From contig OZ254088.1 of assembly GCA_965267605.1 (NCBI GenBank), positions 3,534,001 to 3,598,000 on the forward strand: DNA of 64,000 nucleotides, in the 5' to 3' direction. The translations under genes were made by a program, and so were the position numbers. The DNA comes from G965267605 sp965267605 (lineage in GTDB: Bacteria; Bacteroidota; Bacteroidia; Flavobacteriales_E; Vicingaceae). This document shows positions 1-7,821 of the stretch, piece by piece (position 1 is the first letter of the stretch; the number at the start of each line of letters is the position of its first letter). Under the pieces are notes generated by a model. The model saw only the letters and a list, made by a program, of their open reading frames with translations. It ran no database searches and was not told the origin of the DNA.

Positions 1-1
1 T

Positions 2-1621
2 TCTGATCGTAAGAATGCAACTGATGGAACCAATTTGGATACCGATGAGTTTGGTTCAGGTACGGAAAATTGGACCGGTGCTACCGCTACAGTAACGCAA
101 AGTGCCGGCAAATTGAACGTAAGCCTTACGGGAGCGAACGGTGGTGCAGTGAAAGGGTATGATGTGGTGGATGAGAAGCTATACCGTATTGGTTTTGAAC
201 TCAGCAGTGTGGTGGATGCCGGTAATAACATCATTGTACAGGTGTTCCAACAGAATCCATACTCGGCAACGCCATTATTAACGGATACGATCGTGGATGA
301 ACACTACCATCAGTTTACGTTCTGTGCAACATCAGACAGTGTAACGTGGAAGATCTTCTATGATGGAGGATCGAGTGGAAAATCCTTTAAAGTGGATACG
401 GCCACGTTTGACGAGGATGGGCACTACATTGCGAATGTGCTGAATGCCACGGATTACTATCCGTTTGGTATGGCGCAACCAGCCCGCGAGCATATTGGTA
501 GCCAGACGTTTAGGTATGGGTTCAATGGTATGGAGTTTGATCCCGAAGCTAAGCCTGGGGATAAGTCACATTACGATCTAGGACTTCGTCACTACGATCC
601 AAGGGTTGGTCGAATGTTCAAAGTGGATCCACGTTCAGGAGAATATCCTTGGCAATCTCCTTTTGCATATCACCGCAATAATCCGATCAACAACGTGGAT
701 TACATGGGAGGCGGTGACCCTCCAGGAGGATGTTCCAATGGTGATTGCGTGGGTGTCAAGCGACCAGATCATAAGGGAACAATTCCTGAACAAGGCTTAG
801 TATTTGTTCCGAAGGAATTCCAAGATTCCTGGAGCTCCTTGGATGGTACAACCCTATTTTCGTTTTTCGATGGTGATAAGGCATATGTATGGGATGCTCA
901 AAGGAGTTGGTACTATAATTTTGATGGCGAAGCGTATTACGAGGGTAGTTATAAAGAAGGGCATGGAGCAACGTTTGGCCCGACAAATAAGGGCATTGCC
1001 AAAGCGAAGGAAGCTTTTGAAAACCACGTTATTGATATTATTGACCATGGTCCAATGGCGGTTGTAGACCAATTGAAAGAGCAATGGGAAACTAATTGGA
1101 AACATCCAGATTTTTGGACAGGATATCCTAATTTGACACCGTATCAGAGAGGTAGGTTCGATGGCGGCAGTTTGACTGGTATTATCGAAGCGTTACCTAC
1201 GATGGCACTCACGGCAGGAATGGGTAAGGGTTTCCAAGGGTTCAGGACGGTGAGCGGTGCTCGATTCCGGTCCAATTTATGGACTCTAACAGATGCAGAT
1301 GGCTTTCTTGGTGGCAGTATAGGTTTTAAAGCACCTTTCAACATAAAAGTGGGCCTATTTGCTTCAGAGAACACGTTAAAATACGGTACATTTAAATGGA
1401 GTACTTGGGTACCTAATATTTTCACCAAAGGAAATTGGTTTGGAAGGAGGATGTTGCAAATTACACCTCAGATGCAACCCACCTTGGGGAATTTTGGCTG
1501 GCAGGTTATACCTAAAGGAAGTAGGATACGAATTGGCCTTGTGGGCCCACAAATTGATAGCCCGTTTGGAACATGGATACAATTTTATGCGCCAGATAGA
1601 GTGCCCTTTATTTCCAAATAA
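2..1621 (+). CDS. RHS repeat protein, C-terminal part with toxin tip A (5' partial)
   Basis: The frame is open from base 2, so this is the end of a larger RHS protein that starts outside the window; the TTG at 35 is not a real start. The first 130 or so visible residues look like a beta-sandwich (carbohydrate-binding-like) insert. The RHS core follows at about 428-715 with DYYPFGM, RYGFNG, YDPRVGRMFKVDP and SPFAYHRNNPINNVD. RHS proteins form a shell around a variable C-terminal toxin delivered to neighbouring cells. The roughly 300 residues after the core (about 716-1618) are the variable tip. It ends with GPQIDSPFGTWIQFYAPDR, and I recognise no catalytic family in it. A small gene 17 bp downstream is the likely immunity gene. 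The core is duplicated in inverted orientation at 10031-10132. Confidence 0.88.
   Translation, partial: SDRKNATDGTNLDTDEFGSGTENWTGATATVTQSAGKLNVSLTGANGGAVKGYDVVDEKLYRIGFELSSVVDAGNNIIVQVFQQNPYSATPLLTDTIVDEHYHQFTFCATSDSVTWKIFYDGGSSGKSFKVDTATFDEDGHYIANVLNATDYYPFGMAQPAREHIGSQTFRYGFNGMEFDPEAKPGDKSHYDLGLRHYDPRVGRMFKVDPRSGEYPWQSPFAYHRNNPINNVDYMGGGDPPGGCSNGDCVGVKRPDHKGTIPEQGLVFVPKEFQDSWSSLDGTTLFSFFDGDKAYVWDAQRSWYYNFDGEAYYEGSYKEGHGATFGPTNKGIAKAKEAFENHVIDIIDHGPMAVVDQLKEQWETNWKHPDFWTGYPNLTPYQRGRFDGGSLTGIIEALPTMALTAGMGKGFQGFRTVSGARFRSNLWTLTDADGFLGGSIGFKAPFNIKVGLFASENTLKYGTFKWSTWVPNIFTKGNWFGRRMLQITPQMQPTLGNFGWQVIPKGSRIRIGLVGPQIDSPFGTWIQFYAPDRVPFISK
421..440 (+). other. Candidate recombination site 1 in the RHS core
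   Basis: The sequence reads GCACTAC, then ATTGC, then GAATGTGC: an imperfect inverted repeat around the same 5-bp centre as the perfect site at 10120-10140, in opposite orientation. Homology between the two RHS copies begins here. The centre lies in the same codon phase in both copies (ATT GCG), so a crossover would keep the reading frame. Its role as a recombination site is inference. Confidence 0.45.
428..529 (+). repeat. Inverted RHS-core repeat, copy 1
   Basis: These 102 bp match the reverse complement of 10031-10132 with four mismatches counted by eye. They encode the stretch from ATT GCG through DYYPFGMAQPAREHIG to RYGFNG. Beyond 529 the two copies diverge at nucleotide level but still align as protein for about 45 residues. 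The repeat could serve homologous recombination even without a dedicated enzyme. Confidence 0.9.
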
Positions 1622-1638
1622 AAGTAATTTGTGTAGAT

Positions 1639-2007
1639 ATGAATACTCAGAAAAAAGTGGAATGGAAAGATGTGGATCAAATTTTAGGTATGGGAGGTCC
1701 ATGGATTGGGCAGTTAACGATAGACGGTACGCGCATAGAGGATGATTGTATTGTTGACAATACAATTTATGAAGCCAGTCTTAACACCCTATTCTTCGCG
1801 AAGTACATAAGTAATTCGAAATGGGCCAGGGATAATTACTTCGTTGTAGGAATGGTAGATATGAGTAGCTTGGAAGTTACCTTATCTGATGAATCTTTTA
1901 CCATGATTTACCTGGACTCAATAGAAGAGGGTAAACTTGTTTATCATTCGGCCTTCCATGGAGAATTCGAAAAAAACCGGAGGGAGATTAGGTTGAATGA
2001 TTTGTAG
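1639..2007 (+). CDS. Putative immunity protein for RHS tip A
   Basis: This 122-residue soluble protein starts with ATG 17 bp after the RHS stop codon, where cognate immunity genes of RHS toxins normally lie. It has no signal peptide or membrane segment and is acidic, with a mixed alpha/beta appearance (ILGMGGPWIGQLTIDG, YLDSIEEGKLVYHSAF). I do not recognise a named immunity family. A strong hairpin terminator follows 17 bp after the stop, so the toxin and this gene form one transcription unit. The immunity role rests on position. Confidence 0.7.
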   Translation: MNTQKKVEWKDVDQILGMGGPWIGQLTIDGTRIEDDCIVDNTIYEASLNTLFFAKYISNSKWARDNYFVVGMVDMSSLEVTLSDESFTMIYLDSIEEGKLVYHSAFHGEFEKNRREIRLNDL

Positions 2008-2024
2008 AGTATTAATAGATTAAC

Positions 2025-2050
2025 AAAGCGCAGCTACTGGCTGCGTTTTT
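2025..2050 (+). terminator. Terminator hairpin T1 of the repeated family
   Basis: CGCAGC (2029-2034), loop TACTG and GCTGCG (2040-2045) form a stem preceded by AAAG and followed by TTTTT. It belongs to a family of near-identical hairpins at 2848, 3381, 5252 and 8009 that close each immunity-gene group. Confidence 0.85.
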
Positions 2051-2055
2051 GTTTT

Positions 2056-2094
2056 TATGGGGATCCAGAATATTTAACTGCATTTCCAAGATAA
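2056..2094 (+). pseudogene. Remnant of a toxin C-terminus
   Basis: Directly after terminator T1 a short frame reads YGDPEYLTAFPR and stops at TAA 2092-2094, three bases before the GTG start of the next immunity gene. A '(L/I/V)TAFP' ending followed at once by an immunity gene is typical of polymorphic-toxin C-termini. The rest of the toxin is missing. The reading rests on only 12 codons. Confidence 0.45.
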
Positions 2095-2097
2095 ATT

Positions 2098-2391
2098 GTG
2101 AGTATTAAAATTAAATATCCAGAGCTGTTCCAATTTTTTGGAGGATATTTTTCTGATGCGGACTTTGAGAATATAACAGATGAAGAAGTTGTGTCCAGAT
2201 ATGTTTCTGACTGTAATGTATCAGAAAGGTCCAAACTAGAATTAGAAAATGCTACAAAGGAGTTAGAAGATCTAATAAATAACATTAAGGAATACTGGCA
2301 AGAAGTTGGTCAAGAGGCTAACAGATATTTCAAAACCTCTGATGAGGCTCTGGAATGGTTGGAAATGATAAGCCGGGAACTACAGAAGTAA
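2098..2391 (+). CDS. CdiI_2-like contact-dependent inhibition immunity protein
   Basis: This 97-residue acidic protein begins with a GTG that follows an in-frame TAA (2092-2094), so no earlier start is possible. The pattern PELFQFFGGYF near the N-terminus, then ITDEEVVSRYV, a helical middle and a closing ALEWLEMIS matches my memory of the CDI immunity family CdiI_2. Such proteins bind and neutralise a toxin nuclease in the cytoplasm. Here no toxin is left except a 12-codon tail upstream, so this is an orphan immunity gene that may still protect against kin. Confidence 0.65.
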   Translation: MSIKIKYPELFQFFGGYFSDADFENITDEEVVSRYVSDCNVSERSKLELENATKELEDLINNIKEYWQEVGQEANRYFKTSDEALEWLEMISRELQK

Positions 2392-2393
2392 AT

Positions 2394-2543
2394 GAGTCAG
2401 CTTTTCAAATGTATAGCAGATGGGTTCATAAGAATGCTATTATTTTTTTCTTCTTTCCTAATACTCAAAGGAGTATTGTAGCAGCTTCGTCAATTCGTGT
2501 TTATGTAAGAGATGGCTGGGTAAGAACGGCATTCCCATTCTAA
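2394..2543 (+). pseudogene. Remnant of a second toxin C-terminus
   Basis: The frame ending at 2543 closes with RVYVRDGWVRTAFPF, another 'TAFP' ending of the sort seen in polymorphic toxins. It stops 12 bp before the ATG of the next small gene, the usual toxin-immunity spacing. Upstream the frame runs into the CdiI_2-like gene and carries a low-complexity FFFF stretch, so no start or catalytic part remains. I read it as a truncated toxin tail brought in with the following immunity gene. Confidence 0.4.
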
Positions 2544-2555
2544 AGTGATGGTAAT

Positions 2556-2807
2556 ATGAATATAGTAACGCTAAATAGTTTTATAGAAGAAGAATTGAAT
2601 GGGCACACAAAGAATGTGATTTTAACAGCTATTCGTGATGGGAGAAAATCTCAAAAACACAAGGACGAACTTATTTTTAACAAGTATTCATTAGAAATTG
2701 TATTCGCTGAAAATCGTGTCACTATTTATGATGATGTTTTTAAGGAGGATGAACCTTTGGAACTTTACTTAGATGAATTTCTAAATACAATTTCAAAAGA
2801 CGAATAA
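2556..2807 (+). CDS. Small putative orphan immunity protein
   Basis: This is an 83-residue soluble protein with ATG start, 12 bp after the toxin-tail remnant and followed 40 bp later by terminator T2. It has an N-terminal helix (LNSFIEEELNG), beta segments (YSLEIVFAENRVTIYDDVF) and an acidic C-terminus (LELYLDEFLNTI). The size and acidity fit immunity proteins. I do not recognise the family; the role is inferred from context. Confidence 0.55.
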   Translation: MNIVTLNSFIEEELNGHTKNVILTAIRDGRKSQKHKDELIFNKYSLEIVFAENRVTIYDDVFKEDEPLELYLDEFLNTISKDE

Positions 2808-2847
2808 AATAATAAGCCCCACCTAGGCGTAGAATAGAAAGTAAACT

Positions 2848-2875
2848 AAGCGCAGCCATGAGGCTGCGCTTTTTT
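2848..2875 (+). terminator. Terminator hairpin T2 of the repeated family
   Basis: AAGCGCAGCC (2848-2857), loop ATGA and GGCTGCGCTT (2862-2871) form a perfect 10-bp stem followed by a T run. It closes the unit ending at 2807 and is nearly identical to T3, T4 and T5. Confidence 0.9.
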
Positions 2876-2907
2876 ATTTCATATATCTTGATTACAATAG
2901 CTCCGTT

Positions 2908-3351
2908 TTGGAAAAGACAGAATACCGGCATGATCTATACAAAGAGCCAGAGCAGTGCATGCAACTGTTCGATAAGTGCTCCAGTTGTTCATCGGTACTC
3001 ATCGGGTACCTGTTAGGAACGAGTTTCTATGCTGATGACGAAGAGTTGCGCTACTTTAATTTCTATGTGGATGAACAATGCAACGTACTGAAGCAAACCG
3101 AGGAGGAACTGATGTTCGCGTATGTCGGATCTGAATTTAGAAGAGATGTTTGGATAAGGATGGTTAGGTATTTTCGGTATTCCAATTGGTATTTTCTTTC
3201 TGCTGGAAGTACACAAGAAGATTTCCAGGTTCTTTATGAAAAGAAGAGTTTATTTAAATCCAGATTTGGCACCACCAGGTACGCAGATATTTGTGATTGG
3301 GTTCTCTACACGGATGCAGAACATGGTGTATTGGCCAGCTGGGAATTGTGA
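2908..3351 (+). CDS. Putative orphan immunity protein
   Basis: The frame encodes about 147 residues if it starts at TTG 2908. There is no ATG or GTG upstream in frame before terminator T2, so the start is uncertain. The protein is soluble and rich in aromatic and acidic residues (EELRYFNFYVDEQCN, VWIRMVRYFRYSNWYF, YADICDWVLYTD). I recognise no family. It forms a one-gene unit between terminators T2 and T3, which suggests an immunity cassette whose toxin has been lost. Confidence 0.55.
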   Translation: MEKTEYRHDLYKEPEQCMQLFDKCSSCSSVLIGYLLGTSFYADDEELRYFNFYVDEQCNVLKQTEEELMFAYVGSEFRRDVWIRMVRYFRYSNWYFLSAGSTQEDFQVLYEKKSLFKSRFGTTRYADICDWVLYTDAEHGVLASWEL

Positions 3352-3380
3352 AAGAGTGTTGCCGAGCTAAAAATGGAATA

Positions 3381-3410
3381 AAAGCGCAGCCCTAAGGTTG
3401 CGCTTTTTCT
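3381..3410 (+). terminator. Terminator hairpin T3 of the repeated family
   Basis: GCGCAGCC (3384-3391), loop CTAA and GGTTGCGC (3396-3403) pair with one G-T wobble and are followed by TTTTTCTTTT. The CTAA loop is shared with T5 and with the degenerate copy at 7145. Confidence 0.88.
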
Positions 3411-3471
3411 TTTCCCTATCTCGGAAAGACATATATTTAAGAGTGGTGTATACTAGTTAAACTGAAAGACT

Positions 3472-3789
3472 ATGAATTTGATCGAGTTTACTCAGTATTT
3501 AAAAAGTGAGGACCGAGCGATGGAGTTCATTAAACACCACTATCCAACTATAGATTATTATGATGCAGAAGTGTATTTGAAGGGTTCAATAAGCGCAGAC
3601 TCGGAGGTTATTCTTTTTGATGGTCAGAAAATAAATGGGCTGATTGAAATGGAGTTTGAAGGTGAATTGTACTATAACCTTTTTACGTTGGATCTGCTGG
3701 TAGAGGTGTATGGAGACTTTTCGAATCCACCAGGTATTGATGACGAAATTGCAGCAAGAATTATCAAGTATCGAATAAAAAATGCTTAA
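3472..3789 (+). CDS. Putative orphan immunity protein
   Basis: This is a 105-residue acidic soluble protein with ATG start. It opens with the helix LIEFTQYLKSEDRAMEFI, has a central beta region (SEVILFDGQKINGLIEMEF) and ends in a helix (DDEIAARIIKYRIKN). It is the first of four same-strand genes (3472, 3847, 4568, 4977) lying between terminators T3 and T4, with gaps of 57, 34 and 10 bp, probably one transcript. I know no family for it; the immunity role is inferred from the locus. Confidence 0.55.
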   Translation: MNLIEFTQYLKSEDRAMEFIKHHYPTIDYYDAEVYLKGSISADSEVILFDGQKINGLIEMEFEGELYYNLFTLDLLVEVYGDFSNPPGIDDEIAARIIKYRIKNA

Positions 3790-3833
3790 TAATCTTAACC
3801 CTGTCCAGATTTAGGGCAAAAATCAAGACTTAT

Positions 3834-3849
3834 GAGGAGATAAACTGTG
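3834..3849 (+). promoter_or_regulatory. Strong Shine-Dalgarno fixing a GTG start
   Basis: GAGGAG at 3834-3839 lies 7 nt before the GTG at 3847. A clear purine-rich site is unusual in this AT-rich locus and supports GTG 3847 as the start of the following gene. Confidence 0.6.
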
Positions 3850-4533
3850 GGATTGTTCAGAAAGAAGAAAACAATTGTTAAAGAGGATTTCGAGTTGCTC
3901 AATCGCATGGTTGAGCAACTTCCCGAAAAGTATCAGTATCTGAAGGAACAGGTATCAGATTCTTTTATCCTTGGAAAAATAAACTATCCACATGATGGTG
4001 AAGGTTGCTATACGTTCACACTGAATGCAGATATGGAATCTATTTTCTCGAACAGGCTATTGCCAAATTTCTTCATAATCAAAGGAGTTCGGATCTGGAA
4101 CATCAGAAAGGATCGATTTGAGGACGCGGAACTCCATGTACTGCAAGGAATGTTAGCCGGTTATCGTCTCCTTGCCAAGCTTGGTGACCTTGATTTAAGT
4201 AAGATAGATGCATCAGCTATTGAAGAGAAGCGTTTTGAATCCGAGTCAGGTTCTTTTTTGAAAGAACTTGGTGTAGGAGTTGATAGAGAGGTACTTTCCT
4301 TACTGGACGTGGAGTCAGGATTCAAGGTGGAACTGGAAGAGGGTGAGATGCACACCATTAAGGAACTTGGTGATGGGAATTACCTGGCTATAAGTAAAGA
4401 AGGTGTAGTCTTCGGTCTCATTCATGATCCACATGAAGTTGAAAAGCTGTTTGATAGTACTGCAGATTTTTTCGAGGCATTGGCCAACGGAACGTTTAAT
4501 GCTCAAGAGTACTATACGACCAAAACCTCTTGA
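3847..4533 (+). CDS. SUKH/SMI1-like putative immunity protein
   Basis: This 228-residue protein starts at GTG 3847, supported by the GAGGAG site. The C-terminal third reads GDGNYLAISKEGVVFGLIHDP and then a helix with STADFFEALANG. That is the arrangement at the end of SMI1/KNR4 (SUKH) immunity proteins: strands with a gly-asp turn, an HD, then a helix before the C-terminus. The N-terminal half (basic start, then VEQLPEKYQYLKEQV) matches no family I know. It is the second gene of the T3-T4 unit. The SUKH assignment is an inference from pattern only. Confidence 0.5.
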   Translation: MGLFRKKKTIVKEDFELLNRMVEQLPEKYQYLKEQVSDSFILGKINYPHDGEGCYTFTLNADMESIFSNRLLPNFFIIKGVRIWNIRKDRFEDAELHVLQGMLAGYRLLAKLGDLDLSKIDASAIEEKRFESESGSFLKELGVGVDREVLSLLDVESGFKVELEEGEMHTIKELGDGNYLAISKEGVVFGLIHDPHEVEKLFDSTADFFEALANGTFNAQEYYTTKTS

Positions 4534-4567
4534 CCAAGAGGTGTAAAAGTCTGGTTCAATTTTAATT

Positions 4568-4966
4568 ATGAGGCTAATTGGATTCATACAGGAACATGAT
4601 GATGTTGCCGAAGCACTACCATTTGAGCAATGCTTCGGCAACCTTTCTTTAGGTACTAATGAGTATTTGAAGCTGATTCAGTATTTAGAAAACGGATGCT
4701 CTATTCTGAGTTGGATGGGATACGTTGAACATATTACAACAGGAGAGCCTATTGTGCCTGATAGTTACTCTTCAGATGGCTATTTTGTCTGGCCTGATTA
4801 CTTCACTTATTATGTGAGAGAACTTAAGGGTTTTGTGGTAGAACCAGACCTTCTGGAGCATGTCCTGCGAAAGCCGCTTACATCTGAACGTATTGCACTA
4901 GATGAAACACAGAGCGCGCAATTAGAGAGTGAATTGTCCAACATTCTGAATAGAGGCACGATGTAG
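4568..4966 (+). CDS. Putative orphan immunity protein
   Basis: This is a 132-residue soluble protein with ATG start. It shows LSLGTNEYLKLIQYLENG, then SWMGYVEH and a conserved-looking YSSDGYFVWPDYFTYYV block, followed by a helical C-terminus. I have an impression of a common immunity family with this 'DGYYVWPDYFPYY' block but cannot name it. It lies 10 bp before the next gene in the T3-T4 unit, so the two are probably co-translated. Confidence 0.55.
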   Translation: MRLIGFIQEHDDVAEALPFEQCFGNLSLGTNEYLKLIQYLENGCSILSWMGYVEHITTGEPIVPDSYSSDGYFVWPDYFTYYVRELKGFVVEPDLLEHVLRKPLTSERIALDETQSAQLESELSNILNRGTM

Positions 4967-4976
4967 CAAAAGTAAT

Positions 4977-5228
4977 ATGGAAGAATTGTATATAAAAAAA
5001 TACTGGCAAGAGAATAATTTAACGTTCTACATACACTTTAATGGTGACAAAGCAATGAGGCAGATAGAGGTGTCTGAAGACAATATTGTTTTGTTGTTGC
5101 AGGAGGAACCGGTTAAAGGTAACTCAGTACTATATGACCAGTCACTTGGTGATTTAGAACTACAGCCGGAAGACTACATAACTGAAGCTGAGTTCAACGC
5201 CAACTGGAATGCCAGTTGTGCCAGGTGA
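4977..5228 (+). CDS. DUF6881-like putative immunity protein
   Basis: This is an 83-residue protein with ATG start. It opens with MEELYIKKYWQENN, then AMRQIEVSEDNI, and ends with DYITEAEFNANW. That layout (short strand start, 'RxIE', and a closing 'I(T/S)xxEFxxxW') resembles the small DUF6881 family often found beside polymorphic toxins. It is the last gene before terminator T4. The family call is from memory and tentative. Confidence 0.5.
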   Translation: MEELYIKKYWQENNLTFYIHFNGDKAMRQIEVSEDNIVLLLQEEPVKGNSVLYDQSLGDLELQPEDYITEAEFNANWNASCAR

Positions 5229-5251
5229 GGAGGATGTAAGGAAATAATTCA

Positions 5252-5280
5252 AAAGCGCAGCCATATGGCTGCGCTTTCTT
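5252..5280 (+). terminator. Terminator hairpin T4 of the repeated family
   Basis: AAAGCGCAGCC (5252-5262), loop ATAT and GGCTGCGCTTT (5267-5277) form a perfect 11-bp stem. It closes the four-gene unit 3472-5228. Confidence 0.9.
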
Positions 5281-5363
5281 GTTGACTAAGATTAGGTAGA
5301 AATACGTATAGGTTGGTACAGTTGTTGAATGTAATTTTGTACAGCAATCTGAAAATCAAGGAT

Positions 5364-7124
5364 ATGAAGTACTTTCTCTTGATCACGTTGAGCTTGAGTG
5401 CTGTTATAGGTTTTGCCCAAAAAAAGATGGGGCCGGACTGGACTATATCCAGCAATGTTAAAGCGCGTCCTTTATTATCTAATCAGATGGACTTGATGCC
5501 AACGAGTTCCTTTAGGCACATTGGTGATATAGGAAATAAGCACGTCTACATGCTTGGCAATTATACCAGAAGGTGGCGCGATGATGCTATTGCCCACGAC
5601 AAAAAGAGGTATGGGACCTTCGAAGTGGGTGGACAAACCTATATGTCGTGGTTAGGAACGGTTATCGTGTTCAATAGCGATCTAAGTACAGATACCGTTT
5701 TTCGAATTGAGGGATATATGGGAAAGGATAAGAAGGACATGGCATATATCCACATTGCCTCTGCTTCAGTTTACAACCAAAAGATCCACGTATACCTGAT
5801 AGCCAAGAACTGGGATGGTACAGCATTGCGTTACAAGACATTTGCAGTTAATGGCGAGGGGAATAATAGTGGCTATGAAAAATTAGCGGTGTTGCGAAAA
5901 AGCCCTGTAAACAGGCCTGACAAAGTAGGTGATGCATTTACACATCCGGTAATTTGCACTATTTCCAGGGATGGACGTTACCTATGGGTAGCAGGTCGGA
6001 ACAACATCTACCGGCACGACCGGCAAACAGGGGAATTTACCACGCAACACTTGAGCGGATATTGCTCCATTTCACAAGCAGCGAATACCACCGGTGAATT
6101 GGCAATGGTGCTCAAGAAGAATAAAAAGAAATGGGATTTTGAAGAGGAGTACGCTTTCGCTCGCATGAATGCCGAAGGTAAAATAGAATTTCAGTTGTGT
6201 GCGGGGTGCGGAACCTCGGTTAACAACGCCAGCGTAGGATATGCCGGTGAGCATATGTACTTTGCTTTTACAACATTGGACAACGATGCGCGTAAAGCAC
6301 GCTTATACAGCAGAATCACTGGAATTCAGGTTTACCATGGGACAACTTTGGCCAATCTCCAGACCGCTCAGCATGGCTTTAGTGAAACTATAACTGCAGA
6401 CCCGGAATTTGATAAATCGGAGAGTGCGAAAACGCATCTGGATAATTTCTTACTAACAGGTGCATATCCTCACAATGGGCGATTAATGCTAACACTGGAG
6501 AGACGTGAGACCATCTGTTGGTATGCAAGTTACAGCCCTTGTATTTCATTCGAAGATCGTTCGCGTGATGAGGATTATTTTACCACGAGGTATTTGCCAA
6601 TGAACCTAGGCCATTTGGCGGTTGTGAGCACTTCAGATATGAAGAATTGGGATGTTCAGAAATATTTCCGGGAATCACCAAGGTGGATGGCGCATGATTG
6701 GGAGATCAAAACCATTGAACCCATGCTAATGAAAGATTCGTTGCGTTTCGTTTCTGCCGAGGGAATGAATGCCGTTCCCAATGGAACATCCTGGCCTGCA
6801 CAGTTGAAGCGCCTGCCCAAGAAAGTAGTGAACAGGATCTCCATCCTTGACCCGCTACAAAAGGCTGATCCTATTCAAATAACACCCAATCAAACCTTTA
6901 CGGAGTTTGGTGATCAAACCGTTTCAGCGGATGGAAAGACCATTCATTTCACATATCGCAAGTATGAATTCAATCCCAGAGAGGGAGAAAGAGCGGTGTA
7001 CAGACGTGGTCCCATGGAGATTGGCACCTGCAAATTCACGTTGGCGAATTACGAAACCAATTGCGTGTCTTTCGCAAAACTACCCAGCAAGGCAGAACAG
7101 AAGGAGGAGCGTGAGAAGAAGTAA
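5364..7124 (+). CDS. Secreted protein of unknown function
   Basis: The start is taken at ATG 5364 because it opens a clean signal peptide (KYFLLITLSLSAVIGFAQ); the frame extends 17 codons further upstream without signal character. The mature protein is about 565 residues with many short beta strands and repeated aromatic-glycine motifs (KHVYMLGNYTRR, YLWVAGRNNIYRHDR, AYPHNGRLMLTLERR), suggesting a beta-propeller. I recognise no family or catalytic residues. It is much larger than the surrounding immunity genes and sits at the far end of the forward block of the RHS locus, where the gene direction reverses. Confidence 0.75.
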   Translation: MKYFLLITLSLSAVIGFAQKKMGPDWTISSNVKARPLLSNQMDLMPTSSFRHIGDIGNKHVYMLGNYTRRWRDDAIAHDKKRYGTFEVGGQTYMSWLGTVIVFNSDLSTDTVFRIEGYMGKDKKDMAYIHIASASVYNQKIHVYLIAKNWDGTALRYKTFAVNGEGNNSGYEKLAVLRKSPVNRPDKVGDAFTHPVICTISRDGRYLWVAGRNNIYRHDRQTGEFTTQHLSGYCSISQAANTTGELAMVLKKNKKKWDFEEEYAFARMNAEGKIEFQLCAGCGTSVNNASVGYAGEHMYFAFTTLDNDARKARLYSRITGIQVYHGTTLANLQTAQHGFSETITADPEFDKSESAKTHLDNFLLTGAYPHNGRLMLTLERRETICWYASYSPCISFEDRSRDEDYFTTRYLPMNLGHLAVVSTSDMKNWDVQKYFRESPRWMAHDWEIKTIEPMLMKDSLRFVSAEGMNAVPNGTSWPAQLKRLPKKVVNRISILDPLQKADPIQITPNQTFTEFGDQTVSADGKTIHFTYRKYEFNPREGERAVYRRGPMEIGTCKFTLANYETNCVSFAKLPSKAEQKEEREKK

Positions 7125-7144
7125 CACATTTATCTGATTTCGTG

Positions 7145-7168
7145 AACACAGGCCTAAGGCTACGCTCC
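7145..7168. terminator. Degenerate copy of the repeated terminator hairpin
   Basis: CACAGGCCTAAGGCTACGCT is a decayed form of the hairpin family with the same CTAA loop as T3 and T5. Pairing is poor, so it may no longer terminate. It marks the point where the forward and reverse blocks meet tail to tail. Confidence 0.5.
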
Positions 7169-7183
7169 CAATAAGGTTTCTTT

Positions 7184-7432
7184 TCACTCAATTGCTGAAA
7201 TAACTCCGAAAAACAGTGGGTGTGAAGCTTCTTGGAGTGTAATGGCCTTACCTATTTCAGCTACATCGGTAAAGTAGTCTGGTTCGATAAATTCAACACG
7301 TATCTAAACCCCATTTATTCCAATGATATGGCCACTCATACATTTGCCATCAATACAGAACAATAGCCTTCGACCCTTGTATAGCTGCTTTTCCTGAAAC
7401 GGGCCATCAATAGTGCATGTTAGTACTTTCAT
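7184..7432 (-). pseudogene. Small immunity-like gene split by an in-frame TAG
   Basis: Reading down from ATG 7432 gives KVLTCTIDGPFQEKQLYKG and continues to GHIIGINGV. TAG at 7306-7304 (codon 43) interrupts it, and the same frame then runs on with IRVEFIEPDYFTDVAEIG to a TGA at 7186-7184. Without the TAG this would be an 82-residue protein that looks like one continuous alpha/beta fold. Both halves are too short to be found as separate genes. It lies 26 bp downstream of the 7459-7821 gene on the same strand. I infer a recently inactivated orphan immunity gene. Confidence 0.6.
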
Positions 7433-7458
7433 TCAAGTTTTTAACTGATATAACAGGT

Positions 7459-7821
7459 CTAAAACTCCCAGTATCCTCTATTAAACATCAAGATGCTCTG
7501 AACTTGACCCCCACTTTCCTTGCTTGCGGAAAAACCTAAGTCGTGGTAAGTTACCGATGCCTCATCTTCGACCTCAATCTCATTTGACTTTAAGTCAAAA
7601 ACTCTTCTCATATCGTCATAGGTCATAGCTAAGACGTTATGGTTGTCGATAATGACTTGCGCACCTGCATGAAACTCAACAGCATTGCAAATATCATTAC
7701 TATCATATTCCACAATAAAGCAGCGATCAGTATACTGATCGCTACTGTTTTCGGCAAATTCGTTTCGCTTGAATTCTCTGTACTGGTTGCCCAAACAATC
7801 TCTCACCTCCTGCCTGGTCAT
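7459..7821 (-). CDS. Putative immunity protein, N-terminus apparently shortened
   Basis: The ATG at 7821 gives 120 residues, but the open frame upstream encodes FELFTGVGPIRFG leading straight into MTRQEV. 'G(V/I)GxIxFGM(T/S)xxEV' is a common opening of small immunity-type proteins, so the conserved part begins before the ATG. No ATG, GTG or TTG exists in that upstream frame before a stop. An ATG in another frame (MYEFHI) suggests a one-base indel near the start. The C-terminus (SILMFNRGYWEF) looks complete. The gene may be translated in truncated form or be decaying. Confidence 0.5.
   Translation of the reverse strand: MTRQEVRDCLGNQYREFKRNEFAENSSDQYTDRCFIVEYDSNDICNAVEFHAGAQVIIDNHNVLAMTYDDMRRVFDLKSNEIEVEDEASVTYHDLGFSASKESGGQVQSILMFNRGYWEF

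Noticed and set aside
716..1618. TNT-type NAD glycohydrolase for RHS tip A
   Set aside because: The ending GPQ...GTWIQ is only faintly similar, and the residues expected in that family are not visible.
2355..2543. Possible complete 62-residue gene starting inside the CdiI_2-like gene
   Set aside because: The start region is coding in another frame. Only the C-terminal part looks meaningful, and it is better read as a toxin-tail remnant.
2025..5280. CRISPR array or mobile element made of the repeated hairpins
   Set aside because: The units are 500-1900 bp apart with coding genes between them and T runs behind the stems. They are terminators, not CRISPR repeats, and no transposase is present.
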